From CALECP01 sp964389925 (lineage in GTDB: Bacteria > Chloroflexota > Anaerolineae > Promineifilales > Promineifilaceae), in NCBI GenBank assembly GCA_964389925.1, contig CAYMGE010000006.1:47636-111635 (forward strand): 64,000 nt of DNA, in the 5' to 3' direction. Shown piece after piece: positions 7,958 through 17,419 of this stretch. The stretch's first letter is position 1. The number at the start of each line of letters is the position of its first letter. Made by a program: the position numbers and the translations under genes. Under the pieces are notes generated by a model, which was given only the letters and a program-made list of their open reading frames with translations, had not been told where the DNA came from and did no database searches.

Positions 7958-9223
7958 TCATGGTGTCGTCGTATAAATAGGCAGAATGACCCGCGTGATG
8001 AGGTTGATATTGACAGCAATACCCAAAATTATGACGACAGCTGCGCTACGATTAGATTGTGGATTTTTTTGAAACTGTATTAGCCCGTTTGCCGCGTAGA
8101 ATGCGATCAACGGGAGTGCCGCAAACGCAAAACGAAATTGTGGCTGAAAACGGTTGTTATTAATGCTCCAGTAACTATATCCAACGCCGGCTAACCACAT
8201 AAAGACAATCAATGCAGAATAAGGTTTAGGCGACCAATGCGAAAGGCCAATTGCGCCACACAGTAAGATGACGCTCCAAAAGAGAATAACCTGCCATTGC
8301 GGCACGGAAATATCCATCCAACCAAAGCGAGCGTATCCTGAATTGAGAGATGTGACAAAGACATTGCCCCAATAAGTAATTGTGTTTGCGGCAGGGGTTT
8401 GGCTGCTAAATCCATACAATGAGTTGCTCAGATGCTCGCGTGTCGTTGGATGTAATAGTAGTGGAGTAAGTAAGGTAGTTATAAGAAGTTGAAGTTGAAG
8501 AGGAAGCCAACGTTTACGTTCTTGCCAGAATAGATAGAGTGTAGAAATGGTAAGTACACCAAAAGTAAACAGGGTTGTTAACTTTGTCGCCACAGCAAAG
8601 CTAAACAGTAATGCAGCAAGAAAAGGCTTTTTACGAAGGAGCGTCAACAAACCTAGTACAGCCAGTGTTGTCGCAAGCTGGTCATTACTGATTGTGCGAT
8701 ACATGAACAAGAATTGAGGCCAGCCCGCCAATAATAAGCCCGCGAGAAATCCAACATTGGGGTGGATCGGCCGTAATATAAACGCGATCTGGACTGTTGC
8801 CCAAATGAAGAGTGCGCCGAGCAAAACTGAGAATAGACGAAGAGCAACTATCTCGGCCGACATCGACAATCGATTTGTATGATCAAACATCGGCTGATTT
8901 GTTCCATACACGTAATGGGGATTGTTAGGTGGTACTTGTGTGGTTAATTTTTCGGCCGAAACAAGTCTCAAGAAAAAACCACTGACCAGATAATACAATG
9001 GCATGTGATAACACATGTGACCAGAAAGTAGTGTCGAGCGCTCCGACCATCCACCCGTTGGCATTGGCTCAACAATTGGAATCCGTTTAAGGGAAACAAC
9101 CTGTTCAATACACTGTAAGTGTCCCGGTTCGTCAGGTGCTTCACCTAGCGGAATTGTCCAAAAATACAGTCCAACCATGCATAGATAAAACCCTGTGAGG
9201 AGGATCCAGCGTCGCGTCGTCAT
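7958..9223 (-). CDS. Polytopic membrane glycosyltransferase, GT-C type
   Basis: 421 residues with about ten hydrophobic segments. Near the N-terminus, after the first membrane helix, is GEAPDEPGHLQC, the acidic first-loop motif found in GT-C enzymes and DUF2142-like proteins that use lipid-linked sugars. The fold predicts a membrane enzyme transferring sugar from a polyprenyl-phosphate donor on the outer face. It sits between a GT2 gene and a secreted glycosidase-like gene in a leftward group that begins with a Wzt-type ATPase. The specific substrate is not evident. Confidence 0.65.
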   Translation of the reverse strand: MTTRRWILLTGFYLCMVGLYFWTIPLGEAPDEPGHLQCIEQVVSLKRIPIVEPMPTGGWSERSTLLSGHMCYHMPLYYLVSGFFLRLVSAEKLTTQVPPNNPHYVYGTNQPMFDHTNRLSMSAEIVALRLFSVLLGALFIWATVQIAFILRPIHPNVGFLAGLLLAGWPQFLFMYRTISNDQLATTLAVLGLLTLLRKKPFLAALLFSFAVATKLTTLFTFGVLTISTLYLFWQERKRWLPLQLQLLITTLLTPLLLHPTTREHLSNSLYGFSSQTPAANTITYWGNVFVTSLNSGYARFGWMDISVPQWQVILFWSVILLCGAIGLSHWSPKPYSALIVFMWLAGVGYSYWSINNNRFQPQFRFAFAALPLIAFYAANGLIQFQKNPQSNRSAAVVIILGIAVNINLITRVILPIYTTTP

Positions 9224-9254
9224 TAATTGAGGTCACAACACATAGCGTGCAAAG

Positions 9255-9287
9255 TTGAGAGGCAGTTCTTGGGAAGCTGCCTCTCAA
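9255..9287 (-). terminator. Hairpin between the glycosidase-like and GT-C genes
   Basis: A perfect 11-bp inverted repeat, TTGAGAGGCAG at 9255-9265 and CTGCCTCTCAA at 9277-9287. It lies 30 bases downstream of the 9317-10969 gene on its strand. The stem ends in A/T pairs but lacks a long U-run; probable terminator or attenuator. Confidence 0.65.
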
Positions 9288-9316
9288 AATTCATAATCTA
9301 TGCACCAAGCGATTGC

Positions 9317-10969
9317 CTATTTTCTAATTGTTGGCAAATAAATCGTTGGCTGATCAACATAAATTGACCCTGTAATCACGTTATCGGTTTCAGAAGTTTC
9401 ATCAAACTGATTGTTACTATCTATTTTTATCCAGTATTGATGAATACCTGCTGACAGATTAGGCCATTCAATTTCAGCATGAGCGAGATCAGTTGTGCAA
9501 CCTCTTACACCACCTTCTAAGACGATAGATGAAACCTCATTGGTTAGAGCCGCGTCTGAATAGAGGCTAATAGTAATCGGGTCTATAATTGCTTGTGTTC
9601 CATTGTTAATGACAACTAGAGAAACTGCTCCCGTCGCTGTTGAATTCTGAAGCTCAACTGGAGCCGCACTAGCTGAATGGAAGAACAAATTACCAATGAG
9701 TGGCTTCGTTTGAATCTGGTCACGGAATGCAACACCTAAACTCGTTAAAGCCGTCCCTTCCTCATTGACGAGCTTATATTTATTCTGTGGTTCCGAACGT
9801 GTCGCAAACCAAAGCCACTGCTGCACCATGCGATTGTTATCTAGGCTATAGCCAAGCGCAGGGTCAATGTAACTTTCCAGCAAAGCAAATGAATTGTTTG
9901 CAAAGTCAACATTGCGCTGTTCTGTAAAACAGTTACCAAATTCATCCTCAATAAAACATTGTGTTGGCGTATCCTGTTCATATGGGAAAAGTAACCCGTA
10001 CTCTGAAATGACAAGTGGCTTTTGTTGCTGGCCGCGCTCTTTCATCCAGAGACGCATGTCGGTGATTTGTTGTTTTAGAATATCAATATCATCATGTTCT
10101 GCAATGCAACGTACATCAGCCTGACCGCAAAGTGAAGGGTCACCTTCACTATAATAGAGTGCGTTATTGCGATCCGTACCAAGTGCTACCCATGCGTAGA
10201 TATTCGTATTATCAAACCGACGTTCTGGAAACGCATAAGCGTGCATGTTCCATACATCAACGGGCATAGGGGTGCCATAATATTGAAGATACGCATCCCA
10301 CATCAGCGTCAGATATTGGAGGCGATTTTCACTAACCTGAACAAGTCCCGCGACAGCGATTTCGGCCGATGGATCCCGCTCCTTTATGAAGTGATAAATA
10401 TCATGATAAGCACGCGCATATACTTGTGGGTAAAGCGCATCTTGTGCCACTGCGCGATCTGGTTCGTTCCCAACCAGCCACAACACGCCTGGATTCTGTG
10501 TAACTTGATATCCCAAGCCGTTTGAAGGATCATCTGTCAATTCCAATTCAGTCGCTCCATCCTTCTTTATTCCATAAGAATCGTTCGTGTTATCTCCATC
10601 TCCATCAGGGATTTGATACAGGCGAATCGTTGGTGTGTAATTAGCTGTATCTATCCCTTTTGTTGCAAAATTGACCTGAAAATTGTTTTTCCAGCCAAGA
10701 TTCATTTCAGTAATAAAGGGGGCATTAGATGCCCCTCCCAATTCAGATGCGCCATAGCGACAATTGCCCAGCGAATCGGCCGTCATCGTCTCACTGTCAA
10801 TGTAATCTTCTATTGAAATATCATCCATCTCTTGTGATGCTGCTTTGTCAGCAAAGATATCCGCCGATGTTGGTGTATCGTTGGCTATTACGCCATCCCA
10901 TTGTGTAATAAGTAAGGCAATGGGTAATATGAGTATCCCAAATGTAAATAACAATGATGATTTTTTCAT
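9317..10969 (-). CDS. Secreted glycoside hydrolase-like protein with C-terminal adhesion-type domain
   Basis: 550 residues with an N-terminal signal segment (SLLFTFGILILPIALLI). The middle has the features of a clan-A TIM-barrel glycosidase: WLVGNEPDRAV supplies the Asn-Glu acid/base pair near residue 165, and VISEYGLLFPYE supplies the second Glu near residue 315. The last 110 residues resemble a CARDB-like beta-sandwich (LSAGIHQYWIKIDSNNQ), and the protein ends YLPTIRK. Its start overlaps the end of the Wzt-type ATPase gene by 4 bases, so the two are translationally coupled. It may trim or modify exported polysaccharide, but the exact family and substrate are uncertain. Confidence 0.65.
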   Translation of the reverse strand: MKKSSLLFTFGILILPIALLITQWDGVIANDTPTSADIFADKAASQEMDDISIEDYIDSETMTADSLGNCRYGASELGGASNAPFITEMNLGWKNNFQVNFATKGIDTANYTPTIRLYQIPDGDGDNTNDSYGIKKDGATELELTDDPSNGLGYQVTQNPGVLWLVGNEPDRAVAQDALYPQVYARAYHDIYHFIKERDPSAEIAVAGLVQVSENRLQYLTLMWDAYLQYYGTPMPVDVWNMHAYAFPERRFDNTNIYAWVALGTDRNNALYYSEGDPSLCGQADVRCIAEHDDIDILKQQITDMRLWMKERGQQQKPLVISEYGLLFPYEQDTPTQCFIEDEFGNCFTEQRNVDFANNSFALLESYIDPALGYSLDNNRMVQQWLWFATRSEPQNKYKLVNEEGTALTSLGVAFRDQIQTKPLIGNLFFHSASAAPVELQNSTATGAVSLVVINNGTQAIIDPITISLYSDAALTNEVSSIVLEGGVRGCTTDLAHAEIEWPNLSAGIHQYWIKIDSNNQFDETSETDNVITGSIYVDQPTIYLPTIRK

Positions 10970-12198
10970 CTAGCTTTCTCCATGAAATGTTTTGACTGGT
11001 GTTGCCATCCAGCCGGTAAAGATAAAATGCCCTGAGATGTTAGTGAATCTTTTGTCTCAATGTTTAATTGATAGGCGCGGTCATGAAAGTCATACGGTAC
11101 TGGCATGACGCTATCATGAATTGCAGCACTCACTTGGTAGCGACCGGGTAGCAGATTCAAACTTTTGATGTGATATGAAAGAATTCCCTCACCTTCGATT
11201 TGTTCAATTTCACAGCCCCCATTACGATTATTGTCCCCTGTTAATTGGACATTTTCGTGAAAGATAGCGAAACCAATTTCTGGGTTTGTAATCGGCCGAT
11301 GGGCAATATAGCATAACGCCATCGTCAACGGTTCACCTGTAAAAAATGTCGTTTGCTCATTCCCTTCTTGATCGAGAAATTTTACGTCTGTAATCTCCGC
11401 CTCATACGTCCCAGAACGATTCATCACATACCCACTCCCACCCTGTGCCAAAATACGTTCGTTCATATAATCGGTGTACTGCTGGCTGATTTTTGGCGTT
11501 TCTCCAATGGCAACCATTTTCCCATGATCCATCCACACAAGACGGTCGCACAACTTTTGTAATGTTTCTAAGTGGTGGCTGACCATCACAATGGTCACTC
11601 CATTATTTTTGAGCTGTTGAATCCGATCTAGGCACTTGCGCTGAAATGCGCCGTCCCCGACGGCTAAAATCTCATCGACCAACAGCACATCAGGGTCGCA
11701 ATGAACCGCGACGCTAAAGCCAAGCCGCATGTACATGCCGGAAGAGTAATGCTTTACAGGCGTATCAATAAATTGTTCGAGTTCAGAGAAGGCGATGATC
11801 TCGGCGAGCTTTGCGTCAATGGCGGCGCGGCTTAGACCCAGCACGGAGCCATTGAGATAGATATTCTCACGCCCAGTCAGATCATCGTGGAAACCTGCAC
11901 CAAGTTCGAGCAGGGCTGAAATTCGGCCGAGAATCGCCACATTACCGCTTGTCGGCCGCAAAATTTTCGTCGCTAGTTTGAGCAGTGTACTTTTTCCGCT
12001 GCCGTTATGCCCTATCAGGCCAACACTCTCCCCACGCTGCACCTCAAAGCTCACCTCATTCACCGCGACCAGCGTCTCTTCCGGCAATCGCCGGATATAG
12101 AGACGATGCAACAGCGATTCAAAAACGCTACGCTGGACGTGCGCTAACTTGAATCGCTTTGTGACGTTGTGAAAGCGGATTACGGGTGCTTCTATCAT
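10966..12198 (-). CDS. Wzt-type polysaccharide ABC transporter ATPase
   Basis: 410 residues. The ATPase domain has Walker A GHNGSGKST, signature YSSGMYMRLGFSVAVH and Walker B VLLVDEILAVGDG. A C-terminal beta-rich domain of about 150 residues (from YEAEITDVKFLDQEGN) matches the Wzt carbohydrate-recognition domain, which reads the terminal modification of the polymer before export. Such proteins work with a Wzm permease, but no ABC-2 permease is encoded in this window. The ATG at 12198 is preferred over a TTG two codons upstream. It is the first gene of the leftward cluster and overlaps the next gene by 4 bases (ATGA). Confidence 0.85.
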   Translation of the reverse strand: MIEAPVIRFHNVTKRFKLAHVQRSVFESLLHRLYIRRLPEETLVAVNEVSFEVQRGESVGLIGHNGSGKSTLLKLATKILRPTSGNVAILGRISALLELGAGFHDDLTGRENIYLNGSVLGLSRAAIDAKLAEIIAFSELEQFIDTPVKHYSSGMYMRLGFSVAVHCDPDVLLVDEILAVGDGAFQRKCLDRIQQLKNNGVTIVMVSHHLETLQKLCDRLVWMDHGKMVAIGETPKISQQYTDYMNERILAQGGSGYVMNRSGTYEAEITDVKFLDQEGNEQTTFFTGEPLTMALCYIAHRPITNPEIGFAIFHENVQLTGDNNRNGGCEIEQIEGEGILSYHIKSLNLLPGRYQVSAAIHDSVMPVPYDFHDRAYQLNIETKDSLTSQGILSLPAGWQHQSKHFMEKAR

Positions 12199-12452
12199 AA
12201 TCAAAGGGCGCAGGAAAGATACTCAAACGAACTGCCCCAGTCAAACGTTACTCGTCAACGGTTACTGTTCTGTCATCTGTTAATGATACGCATTGGATTG
12301 AGAAAATGATCCCTTCATAGGAAGAATCTCCCACCACTTAACGCAAATGAGCGGCCCACAGCCCCTCTTGAACATTGATAGGGTTCCTATTGCCCACACT
12401 GTGCGAACAGGTCACAATTGGCTAGACATTTATCTAATCTAAGGAGCAAGGT
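12199..12452. promoter_or_regulatory. Divergent promoter region, wzt-like and ABC exporter
   Basis: About 250 bases between two divergent ABC genes. A clear Shine-Dalgarno site (AAGGAG at 12441-12446) precedes the ATG at 12453. Both promoters must be here, but I cannot place -35/-10 pairs with confidence. Confidence 0.45.
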
Positions 12453-14267
12453 ATGGCATCCATGATGCAGGGTCTCAATGCGGAGCGGTATGACCGTCAA
12501 TATAGCGACCGTGAACTGATCGAGCGGATTCGTCTGTACTTTGGCAAATACAGGCGAGAAGTTTTATGGGTCGTCATTGCGGTTGTCTTCTTGGCAGCAT
12601 TGCAGGCTGCGCCAGCGATTATCATCTCGCGTGGAATCGACGTTATCGCAGACGGTGGCAATCCAGCTTATATCCCTCTCCTGATTGGGATTGTGTTTGC
12701 GGATGGACTATTGATTTGGCTCGTCAACTGGGTAAAACGGTTGTATTCCGTTAAAGTGGTCGAAAATGTCATTTTGGATATGCGTACCAAAGCGTTTGGC
12801 GCGGCCGCACGCCAAGATTTATCATTTTACGACGAGTTTAGTTCCGGGCGCATTGTCAGTCGCATTACGAGCGATACGGATGAATTCGGCCGCATTATCA
12901 TCCTCGTCACAGACCTCATCCAGCAAATTGCATCTTCCTTGATGTTGCTCATTCTTCTGATGACCATTGAGCTGCGCCTGACGGTCGTTTTGCTGCTCAT
13001 GATCCCGATCGTCTTTTTTGTGGCGAATGCCTTTCGCGCCCTTGCTCGTCGCGCCACAACGCAAGCATCCCGCGTGCTGGCTGAAGTCAACAAGGCGATT
13101 CAAGAGGCGGTGACCGGGATTGGGGTTGCCAAAAATTTTCGACAAGAGCAAGCAATTTATGATGAGTTTTTAGATGTCAACAAACAGGCTTACGAAATTA
13201 ACTTACGTCGTGCGCTCGTGATTGCGATGATCTTTCCCACACTGGCGATACTGCTTGGGGCAGCAACGGCGGCTCTCGTCTATTTTGGTGGGCGTACCGC
13301 CATCGCAGGCGCAATTTTGATCTCATCGTGGTATCTGTTTGTTGCGACAGTAGATCGCTTCTGGTTTCCGCTGCTCAATCTCTCCGCGTTCTGGAGCCAG
13401 TTTCAGCAGGGGCTGGCAGCGGCCGAGCGTGTCTTTGCACTGATTGACTCAGAATCGAGCGTGAAGCAAACTGGGCAGATGCGGCCGAACAACCTCTCTG
13501 GTCGCATCGAGTTTCAAAACGTCGATTTCAGCTACACCACTCGTGAGCAGATTCTCGACAACTTTAGCCTCACAATTCAACCCGGCGAAACGCTCGCCAT
13601 CGTTGGACACACGGGCGCAGGTAAGTCAAGCATCATCCGTCTTATCACGCGCTTCTACGAATTTCAAAGCGGTCAGATTTGCATTGATGAGTACAACTTG
13701 CGCGACCTCGATCTAACCGCCTATCGTGAGCAGTTGGGAATCGTCTCGCAAATTCCCTTTCTATTTGATGGGACGGTTGCTGACAACATTCGTTATGGTC
13801 GGCCGAATGCAACCGATAATGAAATTTTTGCCGTTGCCAATCAGGTTGGCGGCGGCGAGTGGCTCGAAACGCTGCCTGATGGTCTTGAGAGTGTGGTTGG
13901 CGAACGCGGCAGCCGTCTTTCGATGGGGCAACGCCAGCTCGTCGCCCTCACCCGCGTCTTGGTGGCCAATCCGCGTATCTTTATCTTTGATGAAGCCACA
14001 GCCAACATTGATCCATTTACGGAAACGCAAATTCAAGAGGCGTTGCAGCTCGTCATGGAAGCACGCACCTCAATTGTCATTGCTCACCGTTTGAGTACAG
14101 TTCGCTCGGCCGATAGAATCATCGTCCTCGACAGTGGCAACATCAGTGAACAAGGTTCCCATGACCAACTGATCGCGCTTAACGGCGAATATGCCGAACT
14201 GTATAATGCCTACTTCCGTCATCAAAGCCTCGACTACATCGAGCAGAAGGGGTGGGAAGGGTCGTGA
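12453..14267 (+). CDS. ABC exporter, fused membrane and ATPase domains (MsbA/LmrA type)
   Basis: 604 residues: six membrane helices over about 35-320, then a nucleotide-binding domain with Walker A GHTGAGKSS, Walker B RIFIFDEATANID and switch His in IAHRLST. The signature loop reads LSMGQ rather than LSGGQ, a change seen in a minority of half-transporters. It would work as a homodimer or with another half-transporter, exporting lipids, peptides or drugs. It is preceded by a good Shine-Dalgarno site and stands alone. A second exporter of the same type with the standard LSGGQ is at 35888-37714, too distant to be an operon partner. Confidence 0.88.
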   Translation: MASMMQGLNAERYDRQYSDRELIERIRLYFGKYRREVLWVVIAVVFLAALQAAPAIIISRGIDVIADGGNPAYIPLLIGIVFADGLLIWLVNWVKRLYSVKVVENVILDMRTKAFGAAARQDLSFYDEFSSGRIVSRITSDTDEFGRIIILVTDLIQQIASSLMLLILLMTIELRLTVVLLLMIPIVFFVANAFRALARRATTQASRVLAEVNKAIQEAVTGIGVAKNFRQEQAIYDEFLDVNKQAYEINLRRALVIAMIFPTLAILLGAATAALVYFGGRTAIAGAILISSWYLFVATVDRFWFPLLNLSAFWSQFQQGLAAAERVFALIDSESSVKQTGQMRPNNLSGRIEFQNVDFSYTTREQILDNFSLTIQPGETLAIVGHTGAGKSSIIRLITRFYEFQSGQICIDEYNLRDLDLTAYREQLGIVSQIPFLFDGTVADNIRYGRPNATDNEIFAVANQVGGGEWLETLPDGLESVVGERGSRLSMGQRQLVALTRVLVANPRIFIFDEATANIDPFTETQIQEALQLVMEARTSIVIAHRLSTVRSADRIIVLDSGNISEQGSHDQLIALNGEYAELYNAYFRHQSLDYIEQKGWEGS

Positions 14268-14383
14268 GCAATAAATATACCTGAAGGTTCTGAAATCCGT
14301 CGTGCGGCCGATACTGTTGCCAACGCGCTTATCGGTGTTGCAGAGCCAGAAAGAAGGGGATAGAGTGCTGACATTAGCGGAAG

Positions 14384-16540
14384 CTAACACGAGTCTGTAA
14401 CCAACGCCAAAACACCTTCCTCATCAAACGTTTTCACCAATTCAGCTAGGTGATCTGCAAACGCAACATACCCCATTTCGCGGATGCCTTCCGCCTGTTT
14501 GCCGATGCGCGGTAGCTCACCCTTCATTGCCAAATCGTAAAGCGTTTGCATCACATCGGGCGGTGGCGGGGTCAGTGTTGGGGCATGTGTGGCGGTCGTT
14601 ATGGAGCCGTTTTGTGTTGCGTGAACGACTTCGGCCGATAACACCAAAAATTCAACCCGCAACCGAAACGTGCTGCCCTGATTTGGCGCACTCTCAACGG
14701 TCAGCGTTCCGCCCATCGCCTCTGCTAACTGCTTGCTAATCGCCAAGCCAAGCCCCGCCCCCTCCCCACGATACGCCGCCGTGCTGACCTGCTCAAATGG
14801 CTTGAAGATACGCGATAGCTGTTCACCTGTCATGCCGATACCCGTGTCGGCGACTTCAAAGAGGAAGGTCTGTGGCGATATTTGCCCGACACGAAACCGT
14901 ACTGTTCCCGTCGTCGTGAACTTAATCGCGTTGCCCAGCAAATTGATCAGAATTTGGCGCAGTCGCTTTGCATCAGCTTGGATAATCAGCGGCAGCGGCG
15001 TGAACGGCTCATAGATAAACTGCACGTTTGGCTTGCGCTCCGCACTCAGGCGAAACATGCCGACGATCCCTTCGAGAAAACTGGGAAAATGAACATCGGC
15101 CGAAACCAATTCCAACTTCTCCGCCTCAATCTTCGATAAATCGAGCAAATCCTCAATCAGTGTCAACAGATGGTTGCCGCTTTGCTGGATAATCTGAACG
15201 GCATTGATCTGTTCGGCCGAAAGCGATTGCTGCTCCAAATGCTGCGCGTAGCCTAAAATGCCGTTGAGCGGCGTGCGGAGTTCATGGCTCATGTTGGCGA
15301 GAAAGCGGCTTTTAGCGTGGTTGGCGGCTTCGAGATCGCTGATCGTGTCGCGCAGGCGGGCGGTCATGCTGTTGAACGATTGGGCGAGTTGACCGATCTC
15401 ATCGGCCGATTCGACCTTTGCATTCGCCAGCAAATCCCCATCCGCGATCTGCTCGGCCGTGCGCGTCAGCCGCTTCAAATTGCCCGCGATCATCTCCCGA
15501 AAAAAGATCGCCATGACCGCCGCCAACAGCAACGCCAAAATCCCACCTGTCACAGTCGAAATTTGTGCGTTGCTCAACCCACGTCGCCCCGCCTGTAAAT
15601 CATCCTGCAAAAGCTGCCCCTCTTCGGCCGCGATTGCGTCGAGCAGTGCCAGCATTGTGTCTGCCTGTGGCTCCGTCTCTGTCCGAAAGAGATAGAGGTC
15701 GCCATACGCTTGCTCCCCCTCGACCATTCCCAAAATTTCAAACGGCCAGACAAACAGCCGTTCCCGCAACGCCCCGATATTGTCCAGCTTTTCCTGTTGC
15801 TCTGTGGTCAGTGCTGACCGACTGCGCCGCAAATTTTCCCACGTCGCCGTGTTGAGCGGCAAGCGCGTCATGTAGCTGGTGCGAAAGCTGAGATCGCCCG
15901 CGACCGCATACGCATGGAGATTGGTGATAATCGACTCGAAGGAGACTTGGAAATCGCGCATTTCATCGAGCAGTTGGGTGTTTTGGGGGGAGATCGGCCG
16001 ATTTTGCTGCATCTCAATCATCACGCTCATCTCCCCCAAAATTTCCACGCTCAACGGGCGGACTTCCGTCTGATAGATTTGCAGGGCGGGTTGATTCTCA
16101 CGTGGGTTGTTGTGCAGCGCGAACATCCGCTCCGATAACCCCGTCCACTCGGCGAACTGTTCGGTCAACTGTGTGAGCCGCGCTAGCTGCTGCTCATTTT
16201 GTGCCGCCTGTGCCAACGCTTGCATCTCGCCCAGCGTCACCTCAAACGCCGCCTTGCCATTGCGATAGTCGGCTAAATGCGCCGCATCGCTCGACACCAG
16301 ATACGCCCGCACCGTCGCCACCATTTCGAGCAGCGTCGTCTGGGCGCGAACGGATGCCAGTGCGGATGGCACGCGCAAATCGCTCGTTTGGTTGATCGTC
16401 TGTGTCGCCCGCCGTGCGCCAATCGCGCTAGAGACAACGACGAGCAGCGTCAGCAAAACCAACAGCCCAAACGCGACGTTGAGCTTCCAGCCGATGCTTT
16501 TATTTGATAGTGGGCGGACGGTGTGTATTTTTTGGAGCAT
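14384..16540 (-). CDS. Membrane sensor histidine kinase
   Basis: 718 residues. A membrane helix lies at about 18-40, then a roughly 290-residue extracytoplasmic helical sensor, a second helix near 335, and a HAMP domain (LKRLTRTAEQIADGDL). HisKA follows with SHELRTPLNGILGY near 415, then HATPase with N, G1 and G2 boxes (NLLGNAIKF, DTGIGM, GEGAGLGLAI). The C-terminal 60 residues after the ATPase match a helical extension common on orphan or hybrid kinases. There is no receiver domain and no response regulator next door, so it is an orphan kinase. The ligand is unknown; neighbours give no hint. Confidence 0.85.
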   Translation of the reverse strand: MLQKIHTVRPLSNKSIGWKLNVAFGLLVLLTLLVVVSSAIGARRATQTINQTSDLRVPSALASVRAQTTLLEMVATVRAYLVSSDAAHLADYRNGKAAFEVTLGEMQALAQAAQNEQQLARLTQLTEQFAEWTGLSERMFALHNNPRENQPALQIYQTEVRPLSVEILGEMSVMIEMQQNRPISPQNTQLLDEMRDFQVSFESIITNLHAYAVAGDLSFRTSYMTRLPLNTATWENLRRSRSALTTEQQEKLDNIGALRERLFVWPFEILGMVEGEQAYGDLYLFRTETEPQADTMLALLDAIAAEEGQLLQDDLQAGRRGLSNAQISTVTGGILALLLAAVMAIFFREMIAGNLKRLTRTAEQIADGDLLANAKVESADEIGQLAQSFNSMTARLRDTISDLEAANHAKSRFLANMSHELRTPLNGILGYAQHLEQQSLSAEQINAVQIIQQSGNHLLTLIEDLLDLSKIEAEKLELVSADVHFPSFLEGIVGMFRLSAERKPNVQFIYEPFTPLPLIIQADAKRLRQILINLLGNAIKFTTTGTVRFRVGQISPQTFLFEVADTGIGMTGEQLSRIFKPFEQVSTAAYRGEGAGLGLAISKQLAEAMGGTLTVESAPNQGSTFRLRVEFLVLSAEVVHATQNGSITTATHAPTLTPPPPDVMQTLYDLAMKGELPRIGKQAEGIREMGYVAFADHLAELVKTFDEEGVLALVTDSC

Positions 16541-16572
16541 ACACTCAGACGGCGAGAAGTGGGTGGATTATC

Positions 16573-16791
16573 TCATTCAAAAAGTACACGCGGCAACTGC
16601 GCTTGACGGATAATTGCACGCAAGGTTCCAATCGCTACTTCTCTGTGATTGGGAACAGGCACTGTAATTGTGGTATCAGGTAGCTGCTTTTGCATGATGA
16701 TATGACTGCCGCGCTGTCGCACATTGACAAACCCCTCCGCCTCCAAAATGCGGCAGATTTGACTGCCCGAAAGACGGCGTAATCTAGGCAA
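16573..16791 (-). CDS. hicA: HicA-type mRNA interferase toxin
   Basis: 72 residues with the HicA double-stranded-RNA-binding fold. It shows GSQICRILEAEGFVNVRQRGSH, where the conserved Gly-Ser-His carries the catalytic His, and then TITVPVPNHREVAIGTLRAI. Active HicA cleaves mRNA and arrests growth until neutralised by HicB. The gene overlaps the upstream hicB by 8 bases, giving antitoxin-first order with translational coupling. The toxin's key His is present, so the module looks functional. Confidence 0.9.
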   Translation of the reverse strand: MPRLRRLSGSQICRILEAEGFVNVRQRGSHIIMQKQLPDTTITVPVPNHREVAIGTLRAIIRQAQLPRVLFE

Positions 16792-17011
16792 TTGCGACTC
16801 CTATCTGTGTGATAAATAGTTCGGTGTGCAAGCGGTCAGCGATCTCGCTCGGTGATGCGGTCTCGAAGAATAGCTCTAATGCTTCTGCGAGATTGGCACG
16901 GGCTTCCTCAACCGTTTTACCTTGACTGGCAATATCCAATTCAGGACATAGGGAGACAAAAAGATCGTCTTCGCGTTCGATGAGTGCTGTAAATTGTCGA
17001 TAGCTGTTCAT
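16784..17011 (-). CDS. hicB: HicB-type antitoxin
   Basis: 75 residues from the ATG at 17011 (MNSYRQFTALIE), the usual HicB start; an upstream in-frame start would add residues from a duplicated sequence. The partial RNase-H-like fold is evident from FVSLCPELDIASQGKTVEEARANLAEALELF. There is no C-terminal ribbon-helix-helix or HTH, so this is the short HicB form. It binds HicA and blocks its active site. The copied fragment of the neighbouring binding-protein gene lies directly upstream of its start. Confidence 0.9.
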   Translation of the reverse strand: MNSYRQFTALIEREDDLFVSLCPELDIASQGKTVEEARANLAEALELFFETASPSEIADRLHTELFITQIGVAIA

Positions 17012-17037
17012 ATAGCGCAGTTTATCACAGAAAACAG

Positions 17038-17115
17038 CCTCACTCCCCATCTGCGATCCCCAACGAGGCACGATACGCCTCGTGTTGCTGGTCGCGCCCC
17101 AGCAAATTGGTCAAC
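17038..17115. repeat. Duplicated fragment of the 3' end of the neighbouring binding-protein gene
   Basis: These 78 bases align without gaps to 17418-17495, the last codons of the solute-binding protein gene, at roughly 85-90% identity by eye. The copies share ATACGCCTCG and GCTGGTCGCGCCCCAGCAA. The copy is noncoding here. The small gene at 17148-17375 lies between the two copies. Confidence 0.8.
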
Positions 17116-17147
17116 ACTGGGAGACAGGTCAGAGAACGGAAAAGGCA

Positions 17148-17375
17148 TTACAACGATGGTAGCTGGGCTAAGTGTGACCATGCCTCATCCTCCTCTGGGC
17201 GGTTCCAATCGCGTCCTAGAGCCTCTTCACTCATCAGAGCCAAGTTGAGCAACTCATCTGACGGCTCATCATCTAAAATTGTGATCAACACACGCCGCAA
17301 CTTGGGCAATTTAACGGTCTTCATCATTCTCAAATTACCGTCTTGATCTGTGACTGCTTCGATTGTCTGTAGCAT
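17148..17375 (-). CDS. Small antitoxin-like protein of unknown family
   Basis: 75 residues. It starts MLQTIEAVTDQDGNLRMMKTVKLPKL, a short beta-hairpin-like N-terminus, and ends in an acidic tail (WNRPEEDEAWSHLAQL). Small proteins of this shape are common beside PIN or MazF-like toxins in cyanobacteria and Chloroflexota and often act as antitoxins. No toxin gene is adjacent, so this is an orphan. A strong Shine-Dalgarno (AAGGAG) lies 8 bases before the ATG, which supports expression. It lies between two copies of a 78-bp sequence, suggesting it arrived with or caused a local duplication. Confidence 0.65.
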   Translation of the reverse strand: MLQTIEAVTDQDGNLRMMKTVKLPKLRRVLITILDDEPSDELLNLALMSEEALGRDWNRPEEDEAWSHLAQLPSL

Positions 17376-17419
17376 TTTACGTCTCCTTCAACACGTTTTT
17401 GAGACAGTATATCATACCC

